Shown: positions 1-8,809 of the stretch, one piece after another
Layout of the letters: each line of letters begins with the position of its first letter
How positions within the stretch are numbered: the first letter of the stretch is position 1
NCBI RefSeq assembly: GCF_030816155.1
Contig: NZ_JAUSXR010000001.1
Span: 2,356,001 to 2,420,000, forward strand
Direction: 5' to 3'
Source: Arthrobacter woluwensis
Lineage (GTDB): Bacteria > Actinomycetota > Actinomycetes > Actinomycetales > Micrococcaceae
Length of the DNA stretch: 64,000 nt
Notes under the pieces: model-generated
The model's database searches: none
Seen by the model: only the letters and a program-made list of their open reading frames with translations
What the model was told of the DNA's origin: nothing
Position numbers and translations under genes: made by a program

Positions 1-801
1 CACGAGGTAGACGGGGAGGCCACGGACCGAGCCGCGCACCGTCGCGGAGAGGAAAGGCCGCAGGCGTTCCGGGACCCGCAGGCGCAGGATGTCCCCGTGC
101 ACCGGGCGCAGCGGCAGGTCGAGCCCCTCGGGAAGCCCTCGCAGTTCGGGCGATGCCAGGCCGTTCGCCACGACGACCTCGTCCGCGGTCACGACACGGC
201 CCGAGGCGAGCAGGACCCCCGTCACCCGGCCCGCCGTGGAGCCGCCGTCGTCGTCCGCCGACCAATGCAGCGCATCCGCGCGCTCGGTCAGCACCGTCCC
301 GCCGTCGCGTCGGAAGGCCTCCAGCATCACGGCGTGCAGGACCCGCGGATCCACCTGATGGTCACTCGGGGTGAGGAACGCGCCGGACAGCTGGGGCGAG
401 AGCAGAGGCTCCATCCGACGCGCCTCGCGCAGCGACACCGTCTGAACCTCAAGGCCGTGCGCCTGCTGCGCCGCCTGCAGGTCGGCGAGCGCGGCACGGT
501 CGGCCGCGTCGAAGCCCACCACGAGGGTCGGCGTCGTCCGGTGGCCGTTGAGGGGTCCGAAGGGGGCGGCGAAATCCTCCCAGAGCGCCGCCGATTCCAG
601 CGTCAGTCCGAGGAGGGCTTCCTCCTGATAGTGGTATTCGCTCACCGGGGCCAGCATGCCGGCGGCGGCGAAGGTCGCGCCCTGTGCGGGCGCCGGGTCG
701 ATCAGGGTCACGCGGCGGCCGGAGCGCAGCAGCGTCCAGGCGATCCCCAGGCCCACGATGCCCGCGCCGATCACCGCGACGTCCGCCGGCTCCTGCTCCA
801 T
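1..801 (-). CDS. thiO: Glycine oxidase ThiO (partial, C-terminus beyond left edge)
   Basis: FAD-dependent oxidase that supplies dehydroglycine for the thiazole half of thiamine. Only the N-terminal 267 residues are present. It opens with a Rossmann FAD loop (VIGAGIVGLG, residues 10-19), followed by an AAAGMLAP stretch and DHQVDPR, as in ThiO and other DAO-family oxidases. The ATG start has a close AGGAG ribosome site, and a TPP riboswitch lies directly upstream, which fixes the pathway. It is divergent from thiE; thiS/thiG probably follow off the edge (inference). Confidence 0.93.
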   Translation of the reverse strand, partial: MEQEPADVAVIGAGIVGLGIAWTLLRSGRRVTLIDPAPAQGATFAAAGMLAPVSEYHYQEEALLGLTLESAALWEDFAAPFGPLNGHRTTPTLVVGFDAADRAALADLQAAQQAHGLEVQTVSLREARRMEPLLSPQLSGAFLTPSDHQVDPRVLHAVMLEAFRRDGGTVLTERADALHWSADDDGGSTAGRVTGVLLASGRVVTADEVVVANGLASPELRGLPEGLDLPLRPVHGDILRLRVPERLRPFLSATVRGSVRGLPVYLV

Positions 802-811
802 GCTCCTCGTC

Positions 812-907
812 CTTCCCTACGCCGGTACTAGCCGGATCAGGTGTGGCGGTCGGCGCTCAAGCCCTCTCAGCCGGCGAATGTGACCATCCGCTCCGGCTCC
901 CGCAGTA
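812..907 (-). promoter_or_regulatory. TPP riboswitch (thi box) controlling thiO
   Basis: Read on the minus strand this leader has the two hallmark TPP-aptamer segments: CTGAGAGGG (complement of 862-870) and ACCTGATCCGG...CCGGCGTAGGGA (complement of 814-842). The aptamer ends about 10 nt before the thiO start, so its 3' end abuts the ribosome site (AGGAGC). Sequestration of that site by the TPP-bound form, giving translational control, is inferred from this spacing. Confidence 0.95.
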
Positions 908-927
908 CCGCACCAGTCTAGAGGAAC

Positions 928-933
928 TAGGCT
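928..933 (+). promoter_or_regulatory. -10 element of leaderless thiE promoter
   Basis: TAGGCT (TANNNT type) ends 7 nt before the thiE ATG and there is no Shine-Dalgarno sequence, so thiE is probably transcribed from its first base. Confidence 0.6.
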
Positions 934-940
934 GAAGCCC

Positions 941-1603
941 ATGGGTAATCGAGCAATTGCGACACCATCCCTCGCCGCCGCACGGCTGTACGTCTGCACG
1001 GATTCGCGCGCGGAACGAGGGGACTTCGCGGACTTCGTGGACGCCGCGTACTCGGGCGGGGTGGACATCATCCAGCTGCGGGACAAGAAGATCGAAGCGG
1101 CCGAGGAACTGGAACTCCTCACGGTGCTCCGGGAGGCCGCCGAACGCCATGGGAAGCTCTGGGCTGTGAATGACCGGGCCGACATCGCTCGCCTGTCCGG
1201 CAGCCCGGTGCTGCACGTGGGCCAGAAGGACCTGCCGCTGCCTGCCGCGCGTTCTCTGCTGAACGACGACGTCCTGCTCGGCCTCTCGAGCCACGCGCCG
1301 GAGCAGGTGGACGCCGCCCTCGCTGCCGCGGCCCGCGGCGAGACCGACTACTTCTGCGCAGGGCCGCTCTGGGCGACGCCGACCAAGCCCGGCCGCGCCG
1401 GGGTGGGTCTCGATCTGGTCCGGTACGCGGACTCGACCGGGACCTCCGTGCCGTGGTTCGCCATCGGCGGCATCGATCACAGCAACGTGGCCCAGGTGGT
1501 CGAGGCCGGGGCGCGGCGCGTGGTGGTGGTCCGCGCCGTCACCGAGGCCTCGGACCCCGCGGACGCCGCCCGGCGCCTGCTGGCGGAGCTTCCCGACGCC
1601 TGA
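941..1603 (+). CDS. thiE: Thiamine-phosphate synthase
   Basis: Joins the pyrimidine (HMP-PP) and thiazole phosphate moieties to form thiamine monophosphate; cytosolic TIM barrel. The 220 residues match the family length. Visible family motifs in order: DIIQLRDK (pyrimidine pocket), [16 protein letters not shown], the phosphate-loop region [11 protein letters not shown], and AIGGI near the C-terminus. Transcribed divergently from thiO, but its own promoter has no riboswitch, so only the thiO side is TPP-controlled here. Ends before a strong hairpin. Confidence 0.95.
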   Translation: MGNRAIATPSLAAARLYVCTDSRAERGDFADFVDAAYSGGVDIIQLRDKKIEAAEELELLTVLREAAERHGKLWAVNDRADIARLSGSPVLHVGQKDLPLPAARSLLNDDVLLGLSSHAPEQVDAALAAAARGETDYFCAGPLWATPTKPGRAGVGLDLVRYADSTGTSVPWFAIGGIDHSNVAQVVEAGARRVVVVRAVTEASDPADAARRLLAELPDA

Positions 1604-1619
1604 CATTTCTCTTAAACCG

Positions 1620-1662
1620 CCACGGCCCCGGCCGCCTTCTCGCGAAGGCGCCGGGGCCGTGG
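1620..1662. terminator. Bidirectional hairpin between thiE and DUF805 gene
   Basis: Near-perfect long inverted repeat: CCACGGCCCCGG ... CCGGGGCCGTGG with an inner CGCCTTC/GAAGGCG pairing. Lies between two convergent genes. Confidence 0.85.
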
Positions 1663-1677
1663 TCGTCGCAGCCGGAG

Positions 1678-2379
1678 CTACTGGACTTCGTACTTCATGC
1701 CCTCGGGCTTGCTGGGCATGGCACACAGCACGATGAGGATGATGCCACCCACGTACGGGATGAACGTGAGAAAGAACATCGGGCCGGGGAAGCCTGCGTC
1801 ATGCAGACGGCGCCACGCGACGGCGATGAACGGCACCAGCAGAGCCAGGCTGATGAGGCCACCGAGGATCAGGAGGATGATGCCGAACACCATCGCTCCC
1901 GTGAAAGTGACGTCCGAGGAGGACGTGTAACCGGTCGAGGAGTCCGAGTAGGCGGACTGGGAGACGATCCCACCAATGAACAGACCGTAGCCGATGGCTA
2001 CCGGAATGCCCGCCACCAGTGCCTGGAAGAGGTACCACCACCAGAACTCACTCCGGCTGGCGCGGCCCTTGAAGTTCGCGTAGTTGGCGAAGCCCATCTT
2101 GATGGCCTGCGAGAACCCGACGCTCGGGCGCGGGACGTACGGCGGGTAGAGGCCGCCGCTATAGGCGGGCTGGCCGTAGGGGCTGGAGGGCTGCTGCTGG
2201 TAGCCCTGCTGGCCGTAAGGCTGCTGCTGGCCGTACTGAGGAGCCTGCGGCGCCTGAGGGGCCCCGTACTGGGGTGCCTGAGGAGGCTGCTGGCCGTAGG
2301 ACGGCTGCTGCGGCGGCTGCTGCGGCTGCTGCTGCGGCTGGCCGCCGTTGTTGTTCTGCCAATCGGGTTGTTGCGTCAT
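1678..2379 (-). CDS. DUF805 membrane protein with Gln/Gly/Tyr-rich N-terminus (copy C)
   Basis: Protein of 233 residues, function unknown. Roughly the first 85 residues are low-complexity (Q, P, G, Y; repeats such as QYG and PQQ). The rest is a DUF805 domain with about four hydrophobic helices and the family's FWWWYLF and WRRLHDAGFPG signatures. It ends SKPEGMKYEVQ, and the PEG[MA][KR][YF] tail is shared with the next two genes. Third of three tandem paralogues on this strand. Ribosome site AGGACC just before the ATG. Confidence 0.85.
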   Translation of the reverse strand: MTQQPDWQNNNGGQPQQQPQQPPQQPSYGQQPPQAPQYGAPQAPQAPQYGQQQPYGQQGYQQQPSSPYGQPAYSGGLYPPYVPRPSVGFSQAIKMGFANYANFKGRASRSEFWWWYLFQALVAGIPVAIGYGLFIGGIVSQSAYSDSSTGYTSSSDVTFTGAMVFGIILLILGGLISLALLVPFIAVAWRRLHDAGFPGPMFFLTFIPYVGGIILIVLCAMPSKPEGMKYEVQ

Positions 2380-2455
2380 GGTCCTGTTCTTTCCCTGTTC
2401 ATGGGTGCGCTTGATGCTTCTTCACCGTACAGTCTCCACCACATCCAGCCTTCGC

Positions 2456-2479
2456 TCAATGGGGAAAACTCCCCATTGA
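2456..2479 (-). terminator. Hairpin after DUF805 copy B
   Basis: TCAATGGGG, loop AAAACT, CCCCATTGA: perfect 9-bp stem, 7 nt after the stop of copy B and about 77 nt before the start of copy C. No T-run follows, so it may be a protein site as much as a terminator. Its 18-nt core recurs at 39264-39284. Confidence 0.55.
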
Positions 2480-2485
2480 ACAGGC

Positions 2486-3196
2486 TCAATATCCGTACTT
2501 CATGCCTTCGGGACTGCTTTCCATGGCAAGGAGCGCCAGCACGACCACCGAGCCGAACGGCACGAGGCTCAGCAGGACGAACCAGCCGCTGTAACCGGCG
2601 TCGTGCAGACGGCGGACCCGCAGAGCGAGCCCGGGGATCAGAAGCGCCAGTGCCACGATGAGGAAGAGGATGCCCAGAACGATTCCGGCCACCAGCGGAG
2701 CACTCCAGATGAAGTCGGTCTCCGGACTGCGGTAACCGCGTCGGGACGACGTCGACAGCGCCCCGCCCAGCGACGTCATGATGCCGGCGAACAGGAAGAA
2801 GTACGCCACATAGCCGAGGATCCCGAGCACCAGGTACTCGAAGACGAACCACCACCAGAACTCGGAGTTGACCGCACGGCCGTTGAACGTGGCGTAGTTG
2901 CGGAAGCCGGACTTGATGGCGTCCACGAACCCGACGCGGGGGCGTGGCACGAACGGGACGGGCTGACCCCATCCCGGCGCCTGCCACGCGGGAGTCTGCC
3001 AGGCGAGACCGCCCTGCGGATGAGGCTGCGGGTAGGCCTGGGGGTACTGCTGCGGGTACTGCTGTGAGTACCCCGGCGCGGTGTCCGGTGGGACCGGGAC
3101 GCCCGCGCCAGGCTGGACCGGCTGGGGGCCGGGCTGCGACGGCTGCGTGCCGGTCATGGGAGGGGTGTCGCCGGGGTGGTTCGGAGGCTGGCTCAT
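2486..3196 (-). CDS. DUF805 membrane protein with Pro/Gln-rich N-terminus (copy B)
   Basis: Protein of 236 residues: Pro/Gln/Gly-rich N-terminal third, then a DUF805 domain with hydrophobic helices, EFWWWFVFEY and RRLHDAGYSGW motifs, and the tail SPEGMKYGY. Probably an integral membrane protein with a disordered cytoplasmic N-terminus; no function is known. I chose the ATG of MSQPP; a GTG two codons upstream is closer to an AGGGAAAG ribosome site and is equally possible. Middle member of the paralogue triplet. Confidence 0.84.
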   Translation of the reverse strand: MSQPPNHPGDTPPMTGTQPSQPGPQPVQPGAGVPVPPDTAPGYSQQYPQQYPQAYPQPHPQGGLAWQTPAWQAPGWGQPVPFVPRPRVGFVDAIKSGFRNYATFNGRAVNSEFWWWFVFEYLVLGILGYVAYFFLFAGIMTSLGGALSTSSRRGYRSPETDFIWSAPLVAGIVLGILFLIVALALLIPGLALRVRRLHDAGYSGWFVLLSLVPFGSVVVLALLAMESSPEGMKYGY

Positions 3197-3263
3197 GATC
3201 ACGCTTTCCCTGGTGTTGTCCTGTTCTCCCGCCAGTCTCGCCCACCGAACGCTCCAGGGAAAG

Positions 3264-3300
3264 GAAAGGCCGCCACGGAGAGTCTCCGTGGCGGCCTTTC
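3264..3300 (-). terminator. Terminator after DUF805 copy A
   Basis: GAAAGGCCGCCACGGAGA pairs with TCTCCGTGGCGGCCTTTC: long GC-rich stem ending in an A/T tract on both sides, in the gap downstream of the first DUF805 gene. Confidence 0.85.
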
Positions 3301-3330
3301 AAGGCTCCATCCTGGCCGTCGACGACGGCG

Positions 3331-4284
3331 TCAGAAACTCGCGTCGAAGCGCGCGCCTTCGGGCTTGGGAGCCTGAGCCCACAGGAACAGGAGCACCAGG
3401 TTGCCGATCGGCACGAGGTAAAGGAGCAGGAACCAGGCGCTGAAGTTGGCGTCGTGCAGACGGCGAGCCCCGACGGCCGCGGTCGGCACGATCACCGCCA
3501 GCGAGAACAGCCCCGCGATGCCCCAGAAGATGAAACCGATGATCATCAGGGCATTGGTGTTCACCTGGGCCTGGCCGGTGCCCGGGATCTCCGTGTAGTC
3601 ACCGTTGGCGACCGCCTGCGACAGACCGGTGCCGAAGAAGATCGCCGCAAGGGTGCTGAGAACCACCGCGATCACGGCCACGAAGACGAACCACCACCAG
3701 AATTCCTGACGGCCCGCCCGGCCGGTGAAGGTGGCGTATTTCCGGAACACGGTCTTGATGGCCGCCATGAAGCCGAGGCTTGCGCCCGGGTCCAGGGGGC
3801 CCGACGCCGCGGCGGACTGGCCACCGTAGACGGGCTGCTGCTGACCGTACGCCTGCTGGGCATACGATCCACTCGCCTGGCCGTACTGCTGCGGCGCAGC
3901 CTGGGCGGCCTGCTGATACTGGGCGGCCGGCTGCTGACCGTACTGCTGGTGCTGGCCGGTGTGCTGGTACTGGCCCTGCTGCGGGTAACCCTGCTGCTGC
4001 GTGGGCTGGCCCTGGCCGTACTGCTGTTGGTTGTACTGCTGCTGGTTGTACTGCTGAGGCTGCTGCCCGTACTGCTGGGGCTGCTGTCCACCCTGGCCGT
4101 ACTGCTGCGGCTGGTTCCAGTTCTGCTGGCCATACTGCTGCTGGCCGTACTGCTGCGGCTGCCCCTGCTGCTGTCCCTGGCCCGGCTGAGCCGGCGCACC
4201 CTGGGTCGGTGCGTTCTGGGGGCGCTGCGGGGGAACCGGCGGCTGCTGAGGCTGCGGCTGCTGGGACTCGGGCTGATTCGTCAT
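3331..4284 (-). CDS. DUF805 membrane protein with long prion-like QYGQQ repeats (copy A)
   Basis: Protein of 317 residues, first of the tandem DUF805 trio. About 165 N-terminal residues are dominated by Q, G, Y and P with many QYGQQ/QYNQQ units, a composition typical of phase-separating or prion-like segments. The DUF805 domain follows (EFWWWFVFV, ARRLHDANFSAW, several membrane helices), with tail PKPEGARFDASF. The open frame extends upstream, but the ATG at MTNQPESQ has a GGAG ribosome site and begins where the low-complexity domain begins. Function unknown. Confidence 0.85.
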   Translation of the reverse strand: MTNQPESQQPQPQQPPVPPQRPQNAPTQGAPAQPGQGQQQGQPQQYGQQQYGQQNWNQPQQYGQGGQQPQQYGQQPQQYNQQQYNQQQYGQGQPTQQQGYPQQGQYQHTGQHQQYGQQPAAQYQQAAQAAPQQYGQASGSYAQQAYGQQQPVYGGQSAAASGPLDPGASLGFMAAIKTVFRKYATFTGRAGRQEFWWWFVFVAVIAVVLSTLAAIFFGTGLSQAVANGDYTEIPGTGQAQVNTNALMIIGFIFWGIAGLFSLAVIVPTAAVGARRLHDANFSAWFLLLYLVPIGNLVLLFLWAQAPKPEGARFDASF

Positions 4285-4403
4285 GGCTGGCCCTGCTCCT
4301 GACTGGCCTTGACGGCCGTGACACGCGGTGATGATTTTGCTGTCAGTATGCCAGAAGCCGGGCCCGGTGGGATGTCGGGGAAGCCGGAAGTCCGCCCGGG
4401 GGC

Positions 4404-4409
4404 TAGCCT
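4404..4409 (+). promoter_or_regulatory. -10 element of leaderless RNB-gene promoter
   Basis: TAGCCT ends exactly 6 nt before the GTG at 4416; a second GTG at 4410 would lie upstream of the predicted transcription start. This decides the start codon. Confidence 0.6.
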
Positions 4410-4415
4410 GTGAGC

Positions 4416-5903
4416 GTGACGAACACATGGATCCCCAGTGGCGCCCCAGGAGTTCAGGACGGTCTCGCGGAGGCGCTCACCGCGCTCCGCGAAGAACTCG
4501 AAGTCCCCCGGGCCTTCCCGCCCGAGGTCCTTGAGGAGACCGAGCGTGCCATCCGCGCCCACGTGCTTCCGGACCAGGACCGCACCGACGTGGAGTTCGT
4601 GACCATCGACCCGGCGTCGTCCACGGATCTGGACCAGGCCCTCTTCATCGAGCGTCATGAGGACGGGTACACCGTCTACTACGCGATCGCGGACGTGCCC
4701 TCGTTCGTCGCGCCGGGCGGGGCGCTGGACGCCGAATGCCGTCGTCGCGGGCTCACCCTGTACGCTCCCGACGGCCGGATCCCGCTCCATCCGGAAGCGA
4801 TCTCCGAGGATGCCGGCAGCCTGCTGCCCGACGTCGACCGGTCCGCCTTCCTCTGGGAGTTCACGCTCGACTCCACCGCCGCCGTCGTGAACGCCACGGT
4901 CCACCGGGCCCGCGTCCGCTCGCGCGCCAAGCTGAGCTACCAGGGCGTGCAGGAGGCGATCGACGGCGGCACCGCGAGCGAATGCCTGCAGCTCCTCAAA
5001 GAGGTGGGTCTGAAACGGATCGAGCTCGAACGCCTCCGGGGCGGCGCCTCCTTGAAGCTCCCGGCCCAGGTGGTGGAGCAGGACCCGGAGAGCGGCGCGT
5101 ACCGCCTCCTCACCGAAGTCCCCCTTCCCGTGGAGGACTGGAACGCCCAGATCTCCCTGATGACCGGCATGGCGGCCGCGGATCTGATGGTGCGCGGCTC
5201 GGTGGGCATCCTGCGGACCATGCCCTCTCCGGACGCGCGCTCGCTGGAGACCTTCGAACGCCAGACCGCCGCGCTCGGCAAACCGTGGAGCGCCGACGGC
5301 CCGGACGGCATGAGCTACGGCGAGTACCTGAGGACACTGGACCCCTCTCAGCCGAAGGATCTCGCGATCGTCCATGCGGCGGCAGCGCTCTTCCGCGGCG
5401 CGGGCTACGTCGCGTTCGACGGCGAGGTCCCCGAGGACACCGTCCAGGCCGCCATTGCGGCGCCCTACTCGCACGCGACCGCGCCATTGCGCCGTCTGGT
5501 CGACCGCTGGGTGCTCGTGATCTGCGAAGCGCTCAGCCAGGGCACCGAGGTCCCGGGGTGGGCCAGGGAGAGCCTGTCTCAGGTGCCGGATCTCATGAAG
5601 GCGGCCGAGCAGCGCTCGTCCCGCTTGGACCGTGCCGCGATCGACACCGTCGAAGCCGCCGTGATGCTGCCCCGCCTGGGCGAGGTCTTCGACGCCGTGG
5701 TCATCTCCACCGGCAACGGGAAGAACGCCACCGCGCCGGTCGCCACGGTCCAGCTGCTCGACCCAGCGGTCTCGGCTCGCTGCACCGGCGCCATGGAACC
5801 CGGGACGCGGGTCAGGGTCCGGCTGGACGCCGCGGACGTCAAGGGCCGCTCAGTCACCTTCAGCCTGGTCGAGGAGGCCTCACCGGCCGCTGCCGCGGGG
5901 TGA
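4416..5903 (+). CDS. RNB-domain exoribonuclease (RNase II/R family)
   Basis: Processive 3'-5' hydrolytic exoribonuclease. The 495 residues contain an RNB domain near the N-terminus; the metal-binding aspartates are in IDPASSTDLDQAL (about residues 65-77), equivalent to the DSASTEDMDDAL region of E. coli RNase II. A late YSHATAPLRRLVDRW motif, typical of the RNB C-terminal half, is also present. It is shorter than E. coli RNase II and lacks obvious N-terminal cold-shock domains, as in the compact actinobacterial form. Monocistronic with a leaderless promoter; a helicase gene follows. Confidence 0.9.
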   Translation: MTNTWIPSGAPGVQDGLAEALTALREELEVPRAFPPEVLEETERAIRAHVLPDQDRTDVEFVTIDPASSTDLDQALFIERHEDGYTVYYAIADVPSFVAPGGALDAECRRRGLTLYAPDGRIPLHPEAISEDAGSLLPDVDRSAFLWEFTLDSTAAVVNATVHRARVRSRAKLSYQGVQEAIDGGTASECLQLLKEVGLKRIELERLRGGASLKLPAQVVEQDPESGAYRLLTEVPLPVEDWNAQISLMTGMAAADLMVRGSVGILRTMPSPDARSLETFERQTAALGKPWSADGPDGMSYGEYLRTLDPSQPKDLAIVHAAAALFRGAGYVAFDGEVPEDTVQAAIAAPYSHATAPLRRLVDRWVLVICEALSQGTEVPGWARESLSQVPDLMKAAEQRSSRLDRAAIDTVEAAVMLPRLGEVFDAVVISTGNGKNATAPVATVQLLDPAVSARCTGAMEPGTRVRVRLDAADVKGRSVTFSLVEEASPAAAAG

Positions 5904-5930
5904 AATCAGGGGAATCAGCCCTCCATCCCC

Positions 5931-5936
5931 TAGAAT
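5931..5936 (+). promoter_or_regulatory. Candidate -10 for helicase gene, long 5' leader
   Basis: TAGAAT would place transcription start near 5943 and give a leader of about 226 nt before the helicase start. The leader contains small hairpins (GCCCG/CGGGC at 5992-6008; TGGCCG/CGGCCA near 6021-6038). No known riboswitch recognised. Confidence 0.4.
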
Positions 5937-6168
5937 GAGGGGGTAGTCATGGATGCCCGGTCGTTGATTGACCATTGATTTCCCCCGCCCCGCCCGTTCT
6001 TCACGGGCCCGGCACCCCTGATGGCCGCCAGTGCGGCCCACGCAGACCGCGATCGGCTTCCACCCGTACTCCGCCTTCTCCGGGACCTTTCCTGGAACGA
6101 CCGGTGCCGTCGCCAAGGTTGGCAGACGCCCGTCCCGGCGCTGGCGGAGCAATGCCAAGGAGGCACGC

Positions 6169-7827
6169 GTGAGCGAAACCCACAGTCATGAAGTCCTGGT
6201 CGACACCAGCGGCACCGAGAGTGTCGAGCCGGAGGAGACCATCACCACCACGGCGGAACCGCACGCCGAGGTCCAGAAGACCTTCGCGGACTTCGGCGTC
6301 CGCGCCGAGATCGTCGATTCCCTGGCCCAGGCCGGAATCATCCACCCCTTCCCCATCCAGGCGCTGACGCTCCCCGTCGCGCTCGGCGGGCACGACATCA
6401 TCGGCCAGGCGAAGACCGGCACGGGCAAGACCCTCGGCTTCGGCGTCCCGGCGCTGGAACGCATCGTGACCAGCGATGACCCGAAGTACTCGAAGCTGCA
6501 GGTCCCGGGCGCTCCGCAGGCCCTCGTGATCGTCCCGACCCGTGAGCTCGCCGTGCAGGTCGCCAACGACCTCGCCACCGCCAGCCGCCTGCACCAGGTC
6601 CGGATCGCCACCATCTATGGCGGCCGCGCGTATGAGCCGCAGATCGAGGCCCTTCAGAACGGCATCGACCTGGTGGTCGGCACCCCGGGCCGCCTGATCG
6701 ACCTCTACAAGCAGCGCCACCTGAACCTCTCCAACATCAAGATCGTGATCCTGGACGAGGCCGACGAGATGCTGGACCTCGGCTTCCTGCCGGACGTCGA
6801 GACGCTGATGGCCGCCACCCCGGCGGGCACGCGCCAGACCATGCTCTTCTCCGCCACCATGCCCGGGCCGGTCATCGCCATGGCCCGCCGGTACATGACG
6901 CGCCCCACCCACATCCGCGCGGCCGACCCCGATGACGAAGGTCTGACCAAGCGGGACATCCGCCAGCTGGTGTACCGCGCCCACGCTCTCGACAAGATCG
7001 AGGTCGTCGCCCGCATCCTGCAGGCACGGGGCCGCGGCCGCACCGTCATCTTCACCAAGACCAAGCGCACCGCCGCGAAGGTGGCAGAGGAGCTCGTGGA
7101 CCGCGGGTTCGCCGCCGCCGCTCTGCACGGTGACCTGGGCCAGGGCGCCCGCGAACAGGCCCTGCGGGCCTTCCGCAACAACAAGGTGGACGTCCTCGTG
7201 GCCACCGACGTCGCGGCCCGCGGCATCGACGTCGACGACGTCACCCACGTCATCAACTACCAGTGCGTCGAAGACGAGAAGATCTACCTCCACCGCGTGG
7301 GCCGCACGGGCCGTGCCGGCAACAAGGGCACCGCCGTGACTTTTGTGGACTGGGAGGACATGCCCCGCTGGGGCCTCATCAACAAGGCTCTGGGGCTGGA
7401 CTTCGCCGAGCCCGTGGAGACCTATTCCTCCTCCGCGCACCTCTACACGGATCTGGACATCCCGGAGGGCACCAAGGGCCGCCTGCCCCGGGACAAGCGC
7501 GTTCTGGCCGGTGTGGACGCCGAGGTCCTCGAGGATCTGGGCGAGACCGGCAAGCGCGTGGCCAAGCGCCCGTCGTCCTCCTCCCGCGGTGACCGTCAGG
7601 GCGGCGGCGAGCGCCGCTCCGGTGGCCAGCGCAGCGAGGGGGCGTCCGGGGATGCCGAGGGCCGCCGTCGTCGGACGCGTCAGCCTGCCGCGGAGACCAC
7701 CGAAGCGCCTGCCGCCGAGAAGAAGAGCGACGACGACTCCCGTCGCCGCCGCCCGCGCAACCGCACCCGCCGCCGCAACGGCGAGGTCGTGGCCCGCGAG
7801 GCCGGCGCCCCCGCCCAGGAATCCTGA
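6169..7827 (+). CDS. DEAD-box ATP-dependent RNA helicase
   Basis: Unwinds structured RNA, probably in ribosome assembly, mRNA decay or cold adaptation. All helicase motifs are visible: Q motif, AKTGTGKT (Walker A), PTRELA, GG, TPGR, DEAD in ILDEADEML, SAT in LFSATMP, VIFTKT, then ATDVAARGID and HRVGRTGR. About 110 C-terminal residues are Arg/Gly/Ser/Glu-rich and probably bind RNA. GTG start chosen because AAGGAGG lies 5 nt upstream; an earlier ATG in frame has no such site. 552 residues. Confidence 0.93.
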   Translation: MSETHSHEVLVDTSGTESVEPEETITTTAEPHAEVQKTFADFGVRAEIVDSLAQAGIIHPFPIQALTLPVALGGHDIIGQAKTGTGKTLGFGVPALERIVTSDDPKYSKLQVPGAPQALVIVPTRELAVQVANDLATASRLHQVRIATIYGGRAYEPQIEALQNGIDLVVGTPGRLIDLYKQRHLNLSNIKIVILDEADEMLDLGFLPDVETLMAATPAGTRQTMLFSATMPGPVIAMARRYMTRPTHIRAADPDDEGLTKRDIRQLVYRAHALDKIEVVARILQARGRGRTVIFTKTKRTAAKVAEELVDRGFAAAALHGDLGQGAREQALRAFRNNKVDVLVATDVAARGIDVDDVTHVINYQCVEDEKIYLHRVGRTGRAGNKGTAVTFVDWEDMPRWGLINKALGLDFAEPVETYSSSAHLYTDLDIPEGTKGRLPRDKRVLAGVDAEVLEDLGETGKRVAKRPSSSSRGDRQGGGERRSGGQRSEGASGDAEGRRRRTRQPAAETTEAPAAEKKSDDDSRRRRPRNRTRRRNGEVVAREAGAPAQES

Positions 7828-7835
7828 CGGGATCC

Positions 7836-8711
7836 ATGGCCCGGACCGCTGAACAGCTCTGGCAGCCGGACGGCGGGAACCTGGTGGTCCAAGCGGACAA
7901 CGCCGGGTTCCTGCCGACCCTGCCGGATGACTCGTTCACGCTCATCTACATCGATCCCCCGTTCAACACGGGTCGCACCCAGCGCCGCCAGCAGACCACC
8001 ATGGTCCGCAGCGCGGAGGGCGAAGGTGACCGGATCGGCTTTCAGGGACGGTCGTACCAGACGCTGCGGGGGGACCTGCACCGCTATGACGACGCCTTCG
8101 AGGACTACTGGGCATTCCTGGAGCCCCGGCTGCGGGAGGCATGGCGTCTCCTGGCGCCGGACGGAACGCTGTACTTGCACCTGGACTACCGCGAGGTGCA
8201 CTACGCCAAGGTGATGCTCGACGCGATCTTCGGGCGGGAGTGCTTCCTCAACGAGATCATCTGGGCCTACGACTACGGCGCCCGTGCCCGTCGCCGCTGG
8301 CCCGCCAAGCACGACAACATCCTGGTCTACGTCAAAGACCCGGAGGCGTATCACTTCGACGCGTCCGAGGTGGACCGCGAACCGTACATGGCCCCTGGCC
8401 TCGTGACCGAGGAGAAGCGCCAGCGCGGGAAGCTGCCCACGGACGTCTGGTGGCACACGATCGTCTCCCCCACCGGCAAGGAGAAGACGGGCTACCCGAC
8501 GCAGAAGCCGGAGGGTCTCCTGCGCCGCATGGTCATGGCGTCCACCCGGCCGGGCGACTGGTGCCTGGATTTCTTCGCGGGTTCGGGAACCCTCGGGGCG
8601 GTGGCCGCGAAGACCGGCCGGCGCTTCATCTGCGTGGACGAGAACCCGTCCGCCGTGTCCGTCATGGCAACCCGCCTCGCGGACTCCGCCACGGTGCATA
8701 CGCTGGGCTGA
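7836..8711 (+). CDS. Site-specific DNA methyltransferase (N4/N6, beta class), no restriction partner
   Basis: Amino-methyltransferase acting on adenine N6 or cytosine N4. Catalytic motif DPPF at residues 40-43 precedes the SAM-binding FAGSGTLG motif near residue 250; the order IV then I marks the beta class (as in CcrM and HinfI methylases). 291 residues. Begins 8 nt after the helicase stop, so probably cotranscribed. No endonuclease gene is nearby, making it an orphan, perhaps regulatory, methylase. Target sequence cannot be predicted. Confidence 0.87.
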   Translation: MARTAEQLWQPDGGNLVVQADNAGFLPTLPDDSFTLIYIDPPFNTGRTQRRQQTTMVRSAEGEGDRIGFQGRSYQTLRGDLHRYDDAFEDYWAFLEPRLREAWRLLAPDGTLYLHLDYREVHYAKVMLDAIFGRECFLNEIIWAYDYGARARRRWPAKHDNILVYVKDPEAYHFDASEVDREPYMAPGLVTEEKRQRGKLPTDVWWHTIVSPTGKEKTGYPTQKPEGLLRRMVMASTRPGDWCLDFFAGSGTLGAVAAKTGRRFICVDENPSAVSVMATRLADSATVHTLG

Positions 8712-8809
8712 GAGCACCTTCCCGGCATCGTGTGCCGTTGGTGACGGTTTGCGCCCTTGTTGGCGTGGCGCGCCCCCATTGCGGCGCATTGCGTCGACAG
8801 GGGCGCCGA

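Noticed and set aside
3800..4200. Dense short repeats resembling a tandem array or CRISPR
   Set aside because: The repeats are codon-level (CAG/TAC/GGC for Q, Y, G) within a coding frame, with no constant repeat-spacer structure.
7836..8711. Restriction-modification system
   Set aside because: Only the methylase is present; neighbours are a helicase, a hydrolase and a TetR regulator.
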